The notes: generated by a model not told the origin, from the letters alone. 64,000 nt of DNA from Histidinibacterium aquaticum (GCF_008710275.1 NZ_VYQE01000001.1:744001-808000); one strand, 5' to 3'. Counted from the first letter of the stretch, positions 7,486 to 17,940 are shown. Numbers and translations are program-made.

Positions 7486-7974
7486 ATGGCCGAGCCGAAA
7501 GTGGGAATCGTCATGGGCAGCCAGTCCGACTGGCCGACCATGAAGGAGGCGGCGCGCATCCTGGACGAGCTCGGCGTGCCCTACGAGGCGCGCATCGTCT
7601 CGGCCCACCGCACGCCCGACCGGCTCTGGTCCTACGGCAAGGAGGCTGCCGGGCGCGGGCTCATGGCCATCGTCGCGGGCGCGGGAGGCGCGGCGCACCT
7701 GCCGGGCATGCTCGCCTCCAAGACCCGGGTGCCGGTGATCGGCGTGCCGGTGCAGACCAAGGCCCTCGGCGGTCTCGATTCGCTCTATTCCATCGTCCAG
7801 ATGCCACGCGGCTTCCCGGTCGCCACCATGGCCATCGGCGCAGCGGGCGCGGTGAACGGCGGGTTGATGGCGGCGCAGATCGTGGCGCTTTCGGACCCCG
7901 GGCTGGCCGGGCGGATCGACGGCTGGCGTGACGATCTCTCGGCCTCGATCCCCGAGGAGCCCCGCGATGAATGA
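7486..7974 (+). CDS. purE: N5-carboxyaminoimidazole ribonucleotide mutase
   Basis: A 162-residue class I PurE, which converts N5-CAIR to CAIR in purine synthesis. The signature [10 protein letters not shown] is at residues ~9-18 and SAHRTPDR at ~41-48; [11 protein letters not shown] is the substrate-binding glycine loop. An AGGAGGG ribosome binding site precedes the ATG. The gene overlaps purK by eight bases, so the two enzymes that act in sequence are translated together. Confidence 0.96.
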   Translation: MAEPKVGIVMGSQSDWPTMKEAARILDELGVPYEARIVSAHRTPDRLWSYGKEAAGRGLMAIVAGAGGAAHLPGMLASKTRVPVIGVPVQTKALGGLDSLYSIVQMPRGFPVATMAIGAAGAVNGGLMAAQIVALSDPGLAGRIDGWRDDLSASIPEEPRDE

Positions 7975-9037
7975 GGCCCTGCCCCCCGGATCGGTCATCG
8001 GTATCCTGGGAGGCGGGCAGCTGGGCCGGATGCTCGCGCTCGCCGCAGCCCGGCTGGGCCTCTCATGCCACATCTACGATCCCGCGCCCGCGCCGCCGGC
8101 CGCGCAGGTCGCGGCGGCCTGCACCACGGCGGACTGGGAGGATGCCGAAGCGCTGGAGGCCTTCGCCCGCGCCGTCGACGTGGTGACCTACGAGTTCGAG
8201 AACGTGCCCACGGCGGCGCTCGACCGGATCGAGGCGATCCGGCCGATCCGCCCGAACCGCCGCGCGCTGGCCACCTCCCAGGACCGGCTGACCGAGAAGG
8301 CCTTCCTTGAGGACTGCGGCCTTGCCGTGGCGCCGCACGCGGCGGTCTCGAGCCGCGATGAGCTGGGGGCGGCACTCGAGGAGATCGGCACGCCCTCGAT
8401 CCTCAAGACGCGGCGGCTGGGCTACGACGGCAAGGGGCAGGCGCGGATCACCGATCCGGCGCGGGCGGACGCCGCCTGGGAGGCCGTGTCGGGAGCGCCC
8501 TCCGTGCTCGAAGGTTTCGTGGAGTTCGGCGCCGAGGTCTCGGTCATCGGGGCACGCGGGGTGGACGGACAGGTCGCCTGCTTCGATCCGGGCGTGAACC
8601 GGCACGAGGACGGCATCCTCCGGACGACGACGGTGCCCGCCGGGCTGCCTGTGGCCCTGCTCACCGATGCGGTGCTGCTGACGGGCAAGGTGCTGAACGC
8701 GCTCGACTACGTCGGCGTGATCGGGGTGGAGCTCTTCGTCACGCCGGGCGGGCTGGTCGTCAACGAATTCGCGCCGCGGGTGCACAACTCGGGCCACTGG
8801 ACGCAGACCGGCTGCGCCATCTGCCAGTTCGAGCAGCATGTCAGGGCGATCTGCGGCTGGCCCCTGGGCGACGGCGCGCGGCATTCGGACGTGGTGATGG
8901 AGAACCTGATCGGCGCGGATGTCGACCGGGTGCCCGAGCTCGCCGCCTCCGGCGCCGCGCTGCATCTCTACGGCAAGGCCGAGGCGCGGCCCGGACGCAA
9001 GATGGGGCACGTCAACCGGATCACCGGCCCGGCCTAG
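7967..9037 (+). CDS. purK: N5-carboxyaminoimidazole ribonucleotide synthase
   Basis: A 356-residue ATP-grasp enzyme that makes N5-CAIR from AIR, bicarbonate and ATP, providing the substrate for PurE. The N-terminal GGGQLGRM loop (residues ~10-17) and the ATP-grasp elements [21 protein letters not shown] and [14 protein letters not shown] are present. I chose the ATG that overlaps the purE stop (MNEALPPG), as the homologous part begins there. The 3' end overlaps the convergent hydrolase gene by four bases. Confidence 0.96.
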   Translation: MNEALPPGSVIGILGGGQLGRMLALAAARLGLSCHIYDPAPAPPAAQVAAACTTADWEDAEALEAFARAVDVVTYEFENVPTAALDRIEAIRPIRPNRRALATSQDRLTEKAFLEDCGLAVAPHAAVSSRDELGAALEEIGTPSILKTRRLGYDGKGQARITDPARADAAWEAVSGAPSVLEGFVEFGAEVSVIGARGVDGQVACFDPGVNRHEDGILRTTTVPAGLPVALLTDAVLLTGKVLNALDYVGVIGVELFVTPGGLVVNEFAPRVHNSGHWTQTGCAICQFEQHVRAICGWPLGDGARHSDVVMENLIGADVDRVPELAASGAALHLYGKAEARPGRKMGHVNRITGPA

Positions 9038-9813
9038 CGCAGGAGCGCATCGCCGAAGGTCATCCCGTGATCGAAGCTCCCGTGCCGCAGGAAATGCAGC
9101 ACCTCCGCGACGACGAGCGGATTGTTCATCAGGAAGGTATGGGTGACCGGCAGGACGATGTGGTCCGCCGCCCCTTCCAGACGCGTGGTCTCCACCGAGA
9201 CCTTGCCGTCGTCGGGCCCCTCGATCACCTGGCTGTAGACGGGGTTGAGACTGCGGTTGCCGGCGATGATCCCCAGCTCGTAGTCCGGCGGCGGCAGCGA
9301 AGGGGCGAAGGCCCCCTCTTCCGTGCCGAGCTGCAGCCCGGCGGGGCCGTGGATCCATTCGAAGGCCTCGAGGTCGCCGAAGACGTCGACGAGCTCCGAT
9401 CCGTGGTTCGGCGGGGCAAGCTGGACGACCCGGCCGAGCTCGATATCGGGGTCGCCCGCGAGCCAGGCGCGGGCGATGATTCCGCCCAGCGAATGGGTCA
9501 CGAGGTGGATGCGCCGGTCGCCGCACTGCGCGGCCTGCTCCGGCAAGCGGCGGGTCAGCGTCTCGATCGGGGCCTCGGTCGAGGGATAGGCGTCGTTGAT
9601 CACATGGTAGCCCGCGTTCCGCAGCGCGCCCTCCATGAGCAGCAGCGAAAACTCCGTCCGGGCGAGGCCGTGCAGCAGGATCACGCAGTCCTGCCGGGTC
9701 TCCGAGCTCTCGGCGCCGGCGGGGGCGGGGCCGAGGACGGTGCGCAGCACGATCAGCGCCACCAGGAGAACGGTGGCTGAAACGGCGATCAGGGTCGCTC
9801 GGAGCGCGCGCAT
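9034..9813 (-). CDS. Secreted or membrane-anchored alpha/beta hydrolase (lipase-like)
   Basis: A 259-residue hydrolase beginning with a hydrophobic segment (residues ~8-28) that serves as signal peptide or anchor, followed by an Ala/Gly-rich linker. [11 protein letters not shown] gives the oxyanion-hole region and THSLGGI contains the nucleophile Ser in a G-x-S-x-G-like elbow with Thr replacing the first Gly. The later NHGSELVD segment resembles class 2 lipases and PGAP1-like esterases. It probably acts in the periplasm on lipid esters; the substrate is unknown. It converges with purK. Confidence 0.82.
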   Translation of the reverse strand: MRALRATLIAVSATVLLVALIVLRTVLGPAPAGAESSETRQDCVILLHGLARTEFSLLLMEGALRNAGYHVINDAYPSTEAPIETLTRRLPEQAAQCGDRRIHLVTHSLGGIIARAWLAGDPDIELGRVVQLAPPNHGSELVDVFGDLEAFEWIHGPAGLQLGTEEGAFAPSLPPPDYELGIIAGNRSLNPVYSQVIEGPDDGKVSVETTRLEGAADHIVLPVTHTFLMNNPLVVAEVLHFLRHGSFDHGMTFGDALLR

Positions 9814-9940
9814 TGGCCTGTCCTCGAGGGTCTGTCGTCAGATAAGGAGATCCCGCGGGCGGCGCAAAAGTTCCGTCAGGTCGCGGGCGGGCGACGGCCG
9901 GTGGTTGCACCGGGATTGGCGCCGCGCGAGACTCCGGTCC

Positions 9941-10384
9941 ATGCGCCCGCCCATCCGTCTCGCCGTGCGCGCCGTGCTGCTGCACGAGGCGCGTCTGCTC
10001 CTGGTCAACGCCTACCCGGGGCGCGGCGACCTCTGGTGCGCGCCGGGCGGCGGGGCCGAGCCGCATGCCTCGCTGCCCGACAACCTCGCGCGCGAGGTGC
10101 ACGAGGAGACGGGGCTGAGGATCGAGGTGGGCCTGCCCTGCCTGGTCAACGAGTTCCACGATCCCGATGGCGACTTCCACCAGGTCGACGTCTATTTCCG
10201 GTGCAGGCTTTCCGGGTCGCCCGAGCTGGTCGACTGGACCGACCCGGAGGGCGTGGTCCAGCGCCGGAGGTGGGTCACACGCGATGAGATCGGCGGGCTG
10301 CGGGTCAAGCCCGACAGCCTCGCCCATGTGGCCTGGGGCGGGAGCGAGCCGCATTACGATCCCCTCGAACCGATCGTGAGATAG
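9941..10384 (+). CDS. Nudix hydrolase
   Basis: A 147-residue Nudix protein, cleaving a nucleoside diphosphate linked to another group. The Nudix box is at residues ~35-57, ending in AREVHEETGL with the metal-binding REVHEE core intact; the first box Glu (GX5E) is replaced by Ala. The protein is otherwise of typical single-domain length. The ATG at 9941 has no clear ribosome binding site, so this start is the least certain element. A strong hairpin follows the stop. Confidence 0.86.
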   Translation: MRPPIRLAVRAVLLHEARLLLVNAYPGRGDLWCAPGGGAEPHASLPDNLAREVHEETGLRIEVGLPCLVNEFHDPDGDFHQVDVYFRCRLSGSPELVDWTDPEGVVQRRRWVTRDEIGGLRVKPDSLAHVAWGGSEPHYDPLEPIVR

Positions 10385-10388
10385 CGGA

Positions 10389-10440
10389 GCGCCTTCGGCG
10401 CGCCGGATCTGCCCGGGCCCGCCCGGAGGCAGGCCCGGGC
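10389..10440 (+). terminator. Two tandem hairpins after the Nudix gene
   Basis: The first hairpin is GCGCC-TTC-GGCGC (10389-10401). The second has nine-base arms GCCCGGGCC (10411-10419) and GGCCCGGGC (10432-10440). Neither is followed by a T-run, so they could stop transcription weakly, or protect the mRNA end. Confidence 0.45.
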
Positions 10441-10500
10441 CGTGGGTCTCTTGGCGTCTCGCGCGCGCCGTGCCAGTCGTCGGGCGGGAGGCCCGGCGTC

Positions 10501-10534
10501 GGAGCCTCCGGCGGAGGTATTTGGGGCTAGATGA
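10501..10534. repeat. Rhodobacteraceae-type intergenic element (CCTCCGGCGGAGG plus TATTTGGGG)
   Basis: The segment has a CCTCC-GGC-GGAGG hairpin followed by TATTTGGGGCTAGATGA. From memory, closely similar sequences occur many times between genes in Rhodobacter and roseobacter genomes, often downstream of stop codons. It appears once in this window. A role as a terminator or repetitive element is inferred. Confidence 0.45.
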
Positions 10535-10830
10535 GGGAGAGGGGCGCGTAGATCCGGCCCAGGTCGCCTGTGGGGCGCCGGGGTCGGGGCCTTGCGGGCC
10601 GGTCTCTTCTTCTGCTCCCGGTCGGGTCGGGGAACGGTGTGGGCCGTGGAGGGACGTCACCCCCTCCAGGGTCGAATGCGCAAGGGACCCGCCCCGAAGG
10701 GCCGGCCGACCGCGATATGTCCACATGGCGCGGGGCTGTGAGGCCCGCGGATCGATCGCGGAGAGGTCTAGCGGCGAGAGGTTCACGTTTCCCTGCGGCA
10801 TCGCGCGATGGGTGTTGCGGCGCGTTCCGG

Positions 10831-11667
10831 TCATGGGGGTTCCGCCCCCCTTGCACGATCAGCACCCTCCGCCTTGGCGCGGGCGAGCTCCGCCGCGGCG
10901 ATCTCAAGCGCCTCTTCCAATGCCTCGCCGCCGGGATGCGAGGCGAGGCCGATGGAGGCTGTGAGGCCGGGGCCCTCTGACGGGGCGCAGTCCGCGATGC
11001 TTGCCCGCAATCCATCCGCGATCCGGCGGGCCACGCGGCGCGGCGCGCCGGGGAGAAAGACCAGGAGTTCGTCGCCGCCGATGCGGGCGAAGAGATCGTC
11101 CCGCCGCAGCAGGCGGCTGCCGGCCTGCACCACCTCGCGCAGGACGCGGTCGCCCTCGGCCATGCCGTGACGCGCGTTCACGCTGGCGAAGCCGTCGAGA
11201 TCGACCAGGAGGAGCCAACCGGAGGGCGCGTCGCGCAGCAGCCGCTCCGCCCCGCGGCGGTTGAGGGCGCCGGTCAGCGGGTCGGTGTCGGCCTCTCGCC
11301 GGGGCTGGTCGAGGCTGCGCTGGGCGCGGGCGATGAGGCGGTTGGCGTGGACCATCAACGCCCCGATCTCGTCTCCATGGCCCTCCGGCAGGACCCGCAT
11401 CTGGCCTGTGCGCCCCCAGCGGTCCAGCGCCCGCGCCACCTGGAACACCGGGTCGAGCAGGGCGCGGAGGCCGGTGAGGGCGAGCACGAGCCCGGCGCAG
11501 CAGCCCGAGACGGTGACGGTGAGCAGCGTGGCGTCGAGACTGCCCTGCCGCAGGGCATGGGCCAGGAGACCGAGGACCGGGAGGGCGAAGCCGGCGCAGA
11601 CCACAGCGGAGATCTTCGCTAGGTAGCTGTCTGGAAAGAGGCGCGCGAGCGCGGCGTAGAGAGGCAT
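10831..11667 (-). CDS. Membrane-anchored GGDEF domain protein (probable diguanylate cyclase)
   Basis: A 278-residue protein with two N-terminal hydrophobic helices (residues ~15-40 and ~45-70), a HAMP-like linker (VFQVARALDRWGR to DEIGALMVHANRL), and a GGDEF domain from about residue 125. DTDPLTGALNRRG opens the domain, LLLVDLDGFASVN carries the metal-binding Asp, and the signature is GGDEL (RIGGDELLVF), a permitted variant of GGDEF. It likely makes cyclic di-GMP. A GTG one codon upstream is an alternative start. It stands alone. Confidence 0.86.
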   Translation of the reverse strand: MPLYAALARLFPDSYLAKISAVVCAGFALPVLGLLAHALRQGSLDATLLTVTVSGCCAGLVLALTGLRALLDPVFQVARALDRWGRTGQMRVLPEGHGDEIGALMVHANRLIARAQRSLDQPRREADTDPLTGALNRRGAERLLRDAPSGWLLLVDLDGFASVNARHGMAEGDRVLREVVQAGSRLLRRDDLFARIGGDELLVFLPGAPRRVARRIADGLRASIADCAPSEGPGLTASIGLASHPGGEALEEALEIAAAELARAKAEGADRARGAEPP

Positions 11668-11733
11668 CACCCGGGCTCCGGTCCGTGCGGGGCGGGATAG
11701 CCGGGGGAGCTTAACACCGGGTTGACCGGCACG

Positions 11734-11761
11734 AAAAAGGGGCGCCCGGAGGCGCCCCTTT
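11734..11761 (-). terminator. Intrinsic terminator of groESL
   Basis: On the minus strand AAGGGGCGCC, loop TCCG and GGCGCCCCTT form a perfect 10-bp stem running directly into a T-rich end. It lies 32 bases after the groEL stop and is the clearest Rho-independent terminator in the window. Confidence 0.85.
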
Positions 11762-11792
11762 CCCGCATCTCTGCGATGGGCAGAGCGGATGA

Positions 11793-13451
<1,659 letters not shown>

Positions 13452-13487
13452 CTATTATTGATTTCGGAAAGGCTGTGGTGGCGCCGA

Positions 13488-13799
13488 TCAGGCGGCCTGC
13501 GCGGCCTTGGCGTCGTCGATGATGCCGAGGATATCGCTTTCCTTCATGATCAGCAGCTCTTCGCCGTCGATCGTGACCTCGGTGCCGGACCACTTGCCGA
13601 AGAGGATGCGGTCGTTGGCGGAGACGGACATCGGGATCAGTTCGCCGGATTCCTTGCGCGCGCCCTCACCCACGGAGACGACGACACCCTCCTGGGGCTT
13701 TTCCTTGGCGCTGTCGGGGATGATGAGCCCGCCCTTGGTCTTCTCGTCGGACTCGACGCGGCGGACCAGGACCCGGTCGTGCAGCGGTTTGAAAGCCAT
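13488..13799 (-). CDS. groES: Co-chaperonin GroES (10 kDa)
   Basis: A 103-residue co-chaperonin, the heptameric lid for GroEL. It begins [16 protein letters not shown]; the mobile loop region lies at about [17 protein letters not shown], and the protein ends in [15 protein letters not shown]. An in-frame ATG 13 codons upstream was rejected because it would lie between the CIRCE arms and the family start. It is first in the groESL operon. Confidence 0.98.
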   Translation of the reverse strand: MAFKPLHDRVLVRRVESDEKTKGGLIIPDSAKEKPQEGVVVSVGEGARKESGELIPMSVSANDRILFGKWSGTEVTIDGEELLIMKESDILGIIDDAKAAQAA

Positions 13800-13827
13800 C
13801 TTGTGAGCTCCCTCAGATGTTGAACGG

Positions 13828-13854
13828 TTAGCACTCACATCGGGCGAGTGCTAA
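13828..13854 (-). promoter_or_regulatory. CIRCE operator (HrcA binding site) of groESL
   Basis: TTAGCACTC (13828-13836), a nine-base spacer, and GAGTGCTAA (13846-13854) form a perfect CIRCE element. It begins seven bases after the predicted -10 box and so covers the transcription start, which fits repression by HrcA at normal temperature. The hrcA gene itself is not in the window. Confidence 0.97.
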
Positions 13855-13861
13855 TGGCGCC

Positions 13862-13890
13862 GAGATAGGGAAGGCTCACGGGGCTGTCAA
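13862..13890 (-). promoter_or_regulatory. Sigma70-type promoter of groESL
   Basis: On the minus strand a perfect TTGACA (13890-13885), a 17-base spacer and TATCTC (13867-13862) precede the CIRCE element. I do not see an additional RpoH-like box overlapping it. Confidence 0.85.
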
Positions 13891-14304
13891 CGGGAGAGGG
13901 GCGCAAAATTTGCGGCCTCTGAAACCGGGAACGGCGTCGACCGATGTCCCGCCGGGAACCCTTGGTATTAAGGGCGATCCCGCCTCTGCGGCCTCCGGCG
14001 AGGCGCACCTCTGTCCGGCATGTGGCCCCCATCCCGTCCGGGTGCAACCGGGTCACTGGAATTTCGCCCGCGAGGGGCCGCCCGGGCCAACCGTGCCCTC
14101 CGGGCCACGGTGCGACAGGGCGTCGCAATTTGGCTTGTGCGACTCGGCCGACGCGACTAAGGAGCCCCCACGTAACCTGTAGCGACAGGGGAGGGCACTT
14201 CATGCTTTGGATCAGCGCACGCGGCTAGGGCCGCCATTCCAGACTGACCGCGCCGGGCGGACGACGCCTCGCGCATGCCGAACTCCCAAATCGACAGGTG
14301 CCCC
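13891..14304. other. 414-base intergenic stretch, possible leader of the next gene
   Basis: The gap lies between the groESL promoter and a small plus-strand frame. No recognised protein or RNA is encoded. The only notable item is an eight-codon frame MLWISARG (14202-14228) with a strong upstream GGGGAGGG, 76 bases before the start of the next frame. I have no evidence it is translated. Confidence 0.4.
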
Positions 14305-14589
14305 ATGCATCCCCCGTTCTTCGTGGCCGCCGAGCCGGCGCGCCCGACCCGTTCCGGACCCCGACCGGCCCGCTCCGTGACCCGCCGCGGCTCGTCCGAG
14401 CGGCTGACTTTCGCCCTGCCGCCCGAGGCCGACCCGCCGCCGCGGCCGCTGGAGCCTCCGGTCTCGCTGGCCGCGCTCGCCCGCAGCGCCCCGCCGCGCC
14501 GTGCGCGGACGCCGGACCTGCGCGAGCGGATCGGCCGCTGGCTGATCCGCCTCGGCGAGCGCATCGCAGATCCCGCCCGCCCCGCCTGA
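14305..14589 (+). CDS. Hypothetical Arg/Pro-rich small protein
   Basis: A 94-residue frame starting MHPPFFVAAEPARP. It is strongly basic with a Pro/Arg-rich, probably disordered middle, and ends in a plausible amphipathic helix (DLRERIGRWLIRLGERI). I recognise no family. The gene sits alone between groESL and a TraB/GumN gene and has only a weak ribosome binding site. An in-frame ATG ten codons upstream exists. It may be a GC-driven spurious frame, but the helix at the end and the lack of a competing gene on the other strand keep it plausible. Confidence 0.4.
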   Translation: MHPPFFVAAEPARPTRSGPRPARSVTRRGSSERLTFALPPEADPPPRPLEPPVSLAALARSAPPRRARTPDLRERIGRWLIRLGERIADPARPA

Positions 14590-14674
14590 GGGGCGGGCGG
14601 CCCTCCGCCTTGAGACCTGCGCCGCCGGGACCTAGGTTCCCCGCGACCGACGCCGCCTGACCGGAGCGAGTCCC

Positions 14675-15661
14675 ATGCGCCTCTTCCCCCTTCTCGGCCT
14701 TCTGGGCCTTCTCGCCGGGCCAGCCGCCGCTGTCTGCGACGGTCCCAGCTTCGCCGACGAGATGACCGAGGCCGAGCGCCAGGCCGCCGCGGCCGAGGCC
14801 GAGGCCATGCCCTATTCCGAGGGCCTGTTCTGGGAGGCGACGCGCGGCGACCGCAGGATCACCCTGGTGGGCACCATGCACGCCTGGGACCCGCGCCTGA
14901 CACCCATGCTCGATTCCGTGCGTCCGGCGATCGAGGAGGCCGACCTGCTGATGGTCGAGGTCACCCCCGAGGAGGAGGCCCGGATGCAGGAGGCCCTCGC
15001 CGAGGATCCCTCGCGCATCCTGGTGACCGAGGGTCCGACCCTGCCCGAGCGCCTCTCGGAGGAGACCTGGCACAGCCTCGTCGAGGCCGCGCGGGCGCGG
15101 CAGGTGCCCGGCTTCATGGCCGCGCGGATGAAGCCCTGGTACCTCACGCTCACCCTCGCTACCCCGCCCTGCGCGATGACCGACCTGATGGCCGGGCGCG
15201 AGGGGCTGGACCGGATGATCCTGGATGCCGCCGAGGAGGCGGGCCTTCCTGCGGAGAGCCTGGAGCCCTGGGAGACCGTGCTGGACGTCTTCTCCTCCGC
15301 CCCGGAGGACGAGCAGATGGAGATGCTGCGCCTGGCCGCCGGACCGCCGGACCTTCAGACACGCGGCTTCGTCGCCATGCTCGAGAGCTACTTCGCCGAG
15401 GAGACCGGGCGGGCCTGGGCGGATTCGCGCTTTGCCGCCTACCGCACGCCGGGGCTCAGCCGCGAGCGGGCCGACGAGATCTTCGAGCTCACGGCGGAGG
15501 ACCTGCTCCACACCCGCAACCGCGCCTGGATCGCGCGGCTGGAGGAGACGGAGGCCGAGCACATCCTGCTTGCCGCTGGCGCGCTGCACCTGCCGGGCAA
15601 GCAGGGCCTGCTCAACCTGCTGGCCGAGTCCGGGTGGCTGGTGGAGCGCCGACCTTTCTGA
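14675..15661 (+). CDS. TraB/GumN family protein with signal peptide
   Basis: A 328-residue protein with a cleavable signal peptide (residues 1-19, ending GPAAA). The mature part has the conserved GTMHAWDPR motif near residue 65, where Gly-Thr-x-His is the family hallmark, a Glu-rich helical middle, and the closing AGALHLPGKQGLL block. TraB/GumN proteins are thought to be metal-dependent hydrolases; the periplasmic function here is unknown. It is a single gene, convergent with the DUF2161 gene. Confidence 0.85.
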   Translation: MRLFPLLGLLGLLAGPAAAVCDGPSFADEMTEAERQAAAAEAEAMPYSEGLFWEATRGDRRITLVGTMHAWDPRLTPMLDSVRPAIEEADLLMVEVTPEEEARMQEALAEDPSRILVTEGPTLPERLSEETWHSLVEAARARQVPGFMAARMKPWYLTLTLATPPCAMTDLMAGREGLDRMILDAAEEAGLPAESLEPWETVLDVFSSAPEDEQMEMLRLAAGPPDLQTRGFVAMLESYFAEETGRAWADSRFAAYRTPGLSRERADEIFELTAEDLLHTRNRAWIARLEETEAEHILLAAGALHLPGKQGLLNLLAESGWLVERRPF

Positions 15662-15678
15662 GCGCCCCCCCCCCCGGC

Positions 15679-16326
15679 CTAGTCCGTGCCCCAGTCGGCA
15701 AGGCCGCGCCGTCCGGCGTCCGTCAGCCCGTAGACCCCCCGCTCCACGCGCTCGAACCAGCCGTAGTAATTGTCCGCCATGATCCGCCGTGCCTGCGGGA
15801 CCTCGGCGAGCGCGGCCACACGCGCCGCGCGCAGCGGCCCTTCGCCGGCCAGCACGCGTGCGCAGGCCAGCGCGTCCTGCCGGTATCCCGTGACGAGCCC
15901 GTGCCGCGTGGCGCCGCCCGCGTTCGGATCGCCGCGCAGACGCTCGAAGGCGCGCAGCAGGCGCGCGGCCCGGGCGGGCGAACGGCGGGGCTGGAATGGT
16001 CCCGGGTCGCAATGGACCTCGACCCGCCCGTCCCGGGGCCGCACGGTCATCACGCCGAGCCCCAGCCGGCGGGCAAGGCCCAGGTTGCGCTTCAGCGCCG
16101 CCGCCCCGGGCCGCGCCACGCAGAGGTAGACGGCCTCGACCGCCGCCTGCCGCGCGATGCCCTGGTGAAAGAGCGCGAGGGAGAAGCCGCGCTTGAGCTC
16201 GACGACGACGGGAGGGTCGTTCGCGCGGACCGCCATGACGTCCGCCGCGCCCACCTCGCCCTTCACCTCGTAGCCCTGCCCCTTCAGGTAGGCCTTGACC
16301 GGGGGATAGAGATCGCTCTCACGCAT
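15679..16326 (-). CDS. DUF2161 family, putative PD-(D/E)XK phosphodiesterase
   Basis: A 215-residue soluble protein. Its N-terminal half has a nuclease-fold signature: helix YPPVKAYLKGQGY, then GAADVMAV (acidic residue), then PPVVVELKRGFS, giving the E-x-K pair of the PD-(D/E)XK fold. The C-terminal half (MADNYYGWFERVERGVYGLTDAG) looks like a winged-helix module. This fits DUF2161. DNA processing is possible but unproven. It is divergent from the pyrophosphatase gene, and an 11-C run lies between its stop and the preceding convergent gene. Confidence 0.8.
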   Translation of the reverse strand: MRESDLYPPVKAYLKGQGYEVKGEVGAADVMAVRANDPPVVVELKRGFSLALFHQGIARQAAVEAVYLCVARPGAAALKRNLGLARRLGLGVMTVRPRDGRVEVHCDPGPFQPRRSPARAARLLRAFERLRGDPNAGGATRHGLVTGYRQDALACARVLAGEGPLRAARVAALAEVPQARRIMADNYYGWFERVERGVYGLTDAGRRGLADWGTD

Positions 16327-16366
16327 GGCGCCGGAGACTGCCCGCCCGGCCCGCTCGCGGCAACGG

Positions 16367-16395
16367 GTGACATCGCCGTGAGCCCCTCCTATAAG
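16367..16395 (+). promoter_or_regulatory. Sigma70-type promoter of the pyrophosphatase gene
   Basis: GTGACA (16367-16372), a 17-base spacer and TATAAG (16390-16395) end 39 bases before the ATG. The same TATAAGGCGCG block is found upstream of mreB. Confidence 0.6.
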
Positions 16396-16434
16396 GCGCG
16401 CGATCCGACTTTCCCCAAGCCACAGGGTGACCCA

Positions 16435-17355
16435 ATGACGACGCTCGTTTTCGGCCACAAGGCCCCCGACACCGACTCGACCGGCAGCCCCCTGATCTGG
16501 GCCTGGTACCTCTCCGAGGTTCGCGGCGAGCCCGCCGAGGCCCGCCTGCTGGGCGAGCCCAACACCGAGGCCGCCTTCGTCGCCGAGCGCTGGGGCTTCC
16601 AGGCCCCCTCCGTGATCGAGGACGTGGAGCCCGGCACGCCGGTGGTCGTCGTCGACACCAACAACCCCGCCGAATTGCCCGAGGGCATCAACTCGGCCGA
16701 CATCCGCTCGATCATCGACCACCACAAGCTGACCGGCGGGCTCGAGACCAAGGGCCCGATCGACATCACGATCCGCCCGCTGGCCTGCACCGCGACCATC
16801 ATGCACCAACTGATGGGTCCGAAGGCCTCCGAGATGCCCGAGGGGATCAAGGGGCTCATGCTCTCCTGCATTCTCTCCGACACGCTGGAGTTCCGTTCGC
16901 CCACCACGACCGACGTGGACCGGGCGCTTGCCGAGAGCCTCGCCTCGGACCTCGACCTGAACATCGCCGACTACGCCACCGAGATGTTCGCCGCGAAGTC
17001 CGATGTCTCGGCCTTCTCGGACGCCGAGCTGCTGCGGATGGACAGCAAGGAGTACGAGGTCGACGGCAAGAAATTCCGCGTTTCCGTGCTGGAGACCACC
17101 GCGCCGGCCCAGGTCCTCGACCGCAAGGAGGGGCTGGTCTCCGCGATGGACACCGTCGCCAAGGAAGACGGCGTCGACCAGGTCCTGCTCTTCGTCGTCG
17201 ACATCCTGCGCGAAGAGGCGACGATGCTCGTCCCCAACGACCTGACCAAGGGCGTGGCGGAGAAGAGCTTCGACACCACGGTCGAGGGCGACACCGTGGT
17301 CCTGCCGGGCGTGATGAGCCGCAAGAAGCAGATCATCCCGAACCTCAAGGTCTGA
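16435..17355 (+). CDS. ppaC: Manganese-dependent inorganic pyrophosphatase (family II)
   Basis: A 306-residue DHH-family enzyme that hydrolyses pyrophosphate and so pulls biosynthetic reactions forward. The family II signatures are all present: GHKAPDTDS (residues ~7-15), VVDTNN, the IIDHHK metal site, and the C-terminal DHHA2 segment ending GVMSRKKQIIPNL with the SRKKQ substrate motif. There is no CBS regulatory insertion, so it is the short, always-active form. The ATG follows an AGGGTGA ribosome binding site. Confidence 0.96.
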   Translation: MTTLVFGHKAPDTDSTGSPLIWAWYLSEVRGEPAEARLLGEPNTEAAFVAERWGFQAPSVIEDVEPGTPVVVVDTNNPAELPEGINSADIRSIIDHHKLTGGLETKGPIDITIRPLACTATIMHQLMGPKASEMPEGIKGLMLSCILSDTLEFRSPTTTDVDRALAESLASDLDLNIADYATEMFAAKSDVSAFSDAELLRMDSKEYEVDGKKFRVSVLETTAPAQVLDRKEGLVSAMDTVAKEDGVDQVLLFVVDILREEATMLVPNDLTKGVAEKSFDTTVEGDTVVLPGVMSRKKQIIPNLKV

Positions 17356-17420
17356 TCGCCCCCGCGCCCTCGGGCGCGATTCGTGCTAGCCTTGCGGCCG
17401 TATCCCGTTGGAGCGGCCGC

Positions 17421-17879
17421 ATGGCGGACCTCGTACCCCACCTCTGGTTCGACGACGACGCCCTCGACGCCGTCGAATTCTACACCTCCCTCCTGCCCGA
17501 CAGCCGGATCGTGAACGTGGCCAACGCGCCCGACGAGGGCGGCGTCCTCGTGGTGACCTTCATCCTGCAGGGCCAGCCCTATGCCGCGCTGAACGGGGGG
17601 CCGCGGTTCCCGCATACCGAGGCCTTCTCGCTCGCGCTCACCTGCGACGACCAAGAGGAGACCGACCGCTACTGGACCGCCCTGACCGCCGACGGCGGGT
17701 CCGAGCACATGTGCGGCTGGTGCCGGGACCGCTTCGGCGTGCACTGGCAGGTCGTGCCACGCCGCCTTCACGCCCTGCTCGCCGATCCGGACCCCGGCCG
17801 GGCGCGGCGGGCGATGGAGGCGATGCTCACGATGCGGCGGATCGACGTCGCCGCTCTGGAGGCCGCCGCCGCCGGCTGA
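17421..17879 (+). CDS. VOC family protein (PhnB-like)
   Basis: A 152-residue glyoxalase-fold protein of the PhnB / 3-demethylubiquinone-like group. It begins VPHLWFDDDALDAVEFY, typical of the first beta-alpha-beta unit, with further conserved CDDQEETDRYW and CGWCRDRFGVHWQVVP segments. Members bind metals or small ligands and many are functionally unassigned. It lies 65 bases after ppaC and 61 before the HAD gene on the same strand, so a shared transcript is possible but not shown. Confidence 0.85.
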   Translation: MADLVPHLWFDDDALDAVEFYTSLLPDSRIVNVANAPDEGGVLVVTFILQGQPYAALNGGPRFPHTEAFSLALTCDDQEETDRYWTALTADGGSEHMCGWCRDRFGVHWQVVPRRLHALLADPDPGRARRAMEAMLTMRRIDVAALEAAAAG

Positions 17880-17940
17880 GCCCGATTGCGCTGCGCCCCG
17901 GGTTCCGGCAAGAGCGGGCCGGAGCACCGCAGGAGGCCGC

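Larger units (their letters stand above)
10385..10830. other. 446-base intergenic stretch without a supported gene
   Basis: This gap between the Nudix and GGDEF genes contains two hairpins close to the Nudix stop and a CCTCCGGCGGAGG element of a type seen widely in Rhodobacteraceae. The rest is GC-rich with no frame showing a ribosome binding site plus recognisable protein, and no tRNA-like fold. Frames across it are by-products of high GC. Confidence 0.6.

Noticed and set aside
9941..10384. Nudix protein as non-functional because the first box Glu is Ala
   Set aside because: The catalytic REVHEE core is complete; the first Glu of the box is not always kept in active members.
10385..10830. 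A tRNA or small RNA gene in the long gap
   Set aside because: No TTCGA-type T-loop with matching acceptor arms and no tRNA-like fold could be found by eye; only hairpins and a common repeat are present.
8063..10834. A 923-codon open frame on the minus strand opposite purK and the lipase-like gene
   Set aside because: It runs antisense to purK and in another frame of the hydrolase, is Arg/Pro/Ala-rich with no recognisable domains, and is explained by the high GC of third positions in real genes.
15665..15675. Run of 11 C between the GumN-like and DUF2161 stop codons, as a phase-variation tract
   Set aside because: It lies outside both coding regions and any promoter spacing, so slippage would not switch a gene; in a GC-rich genome it may be incidental.
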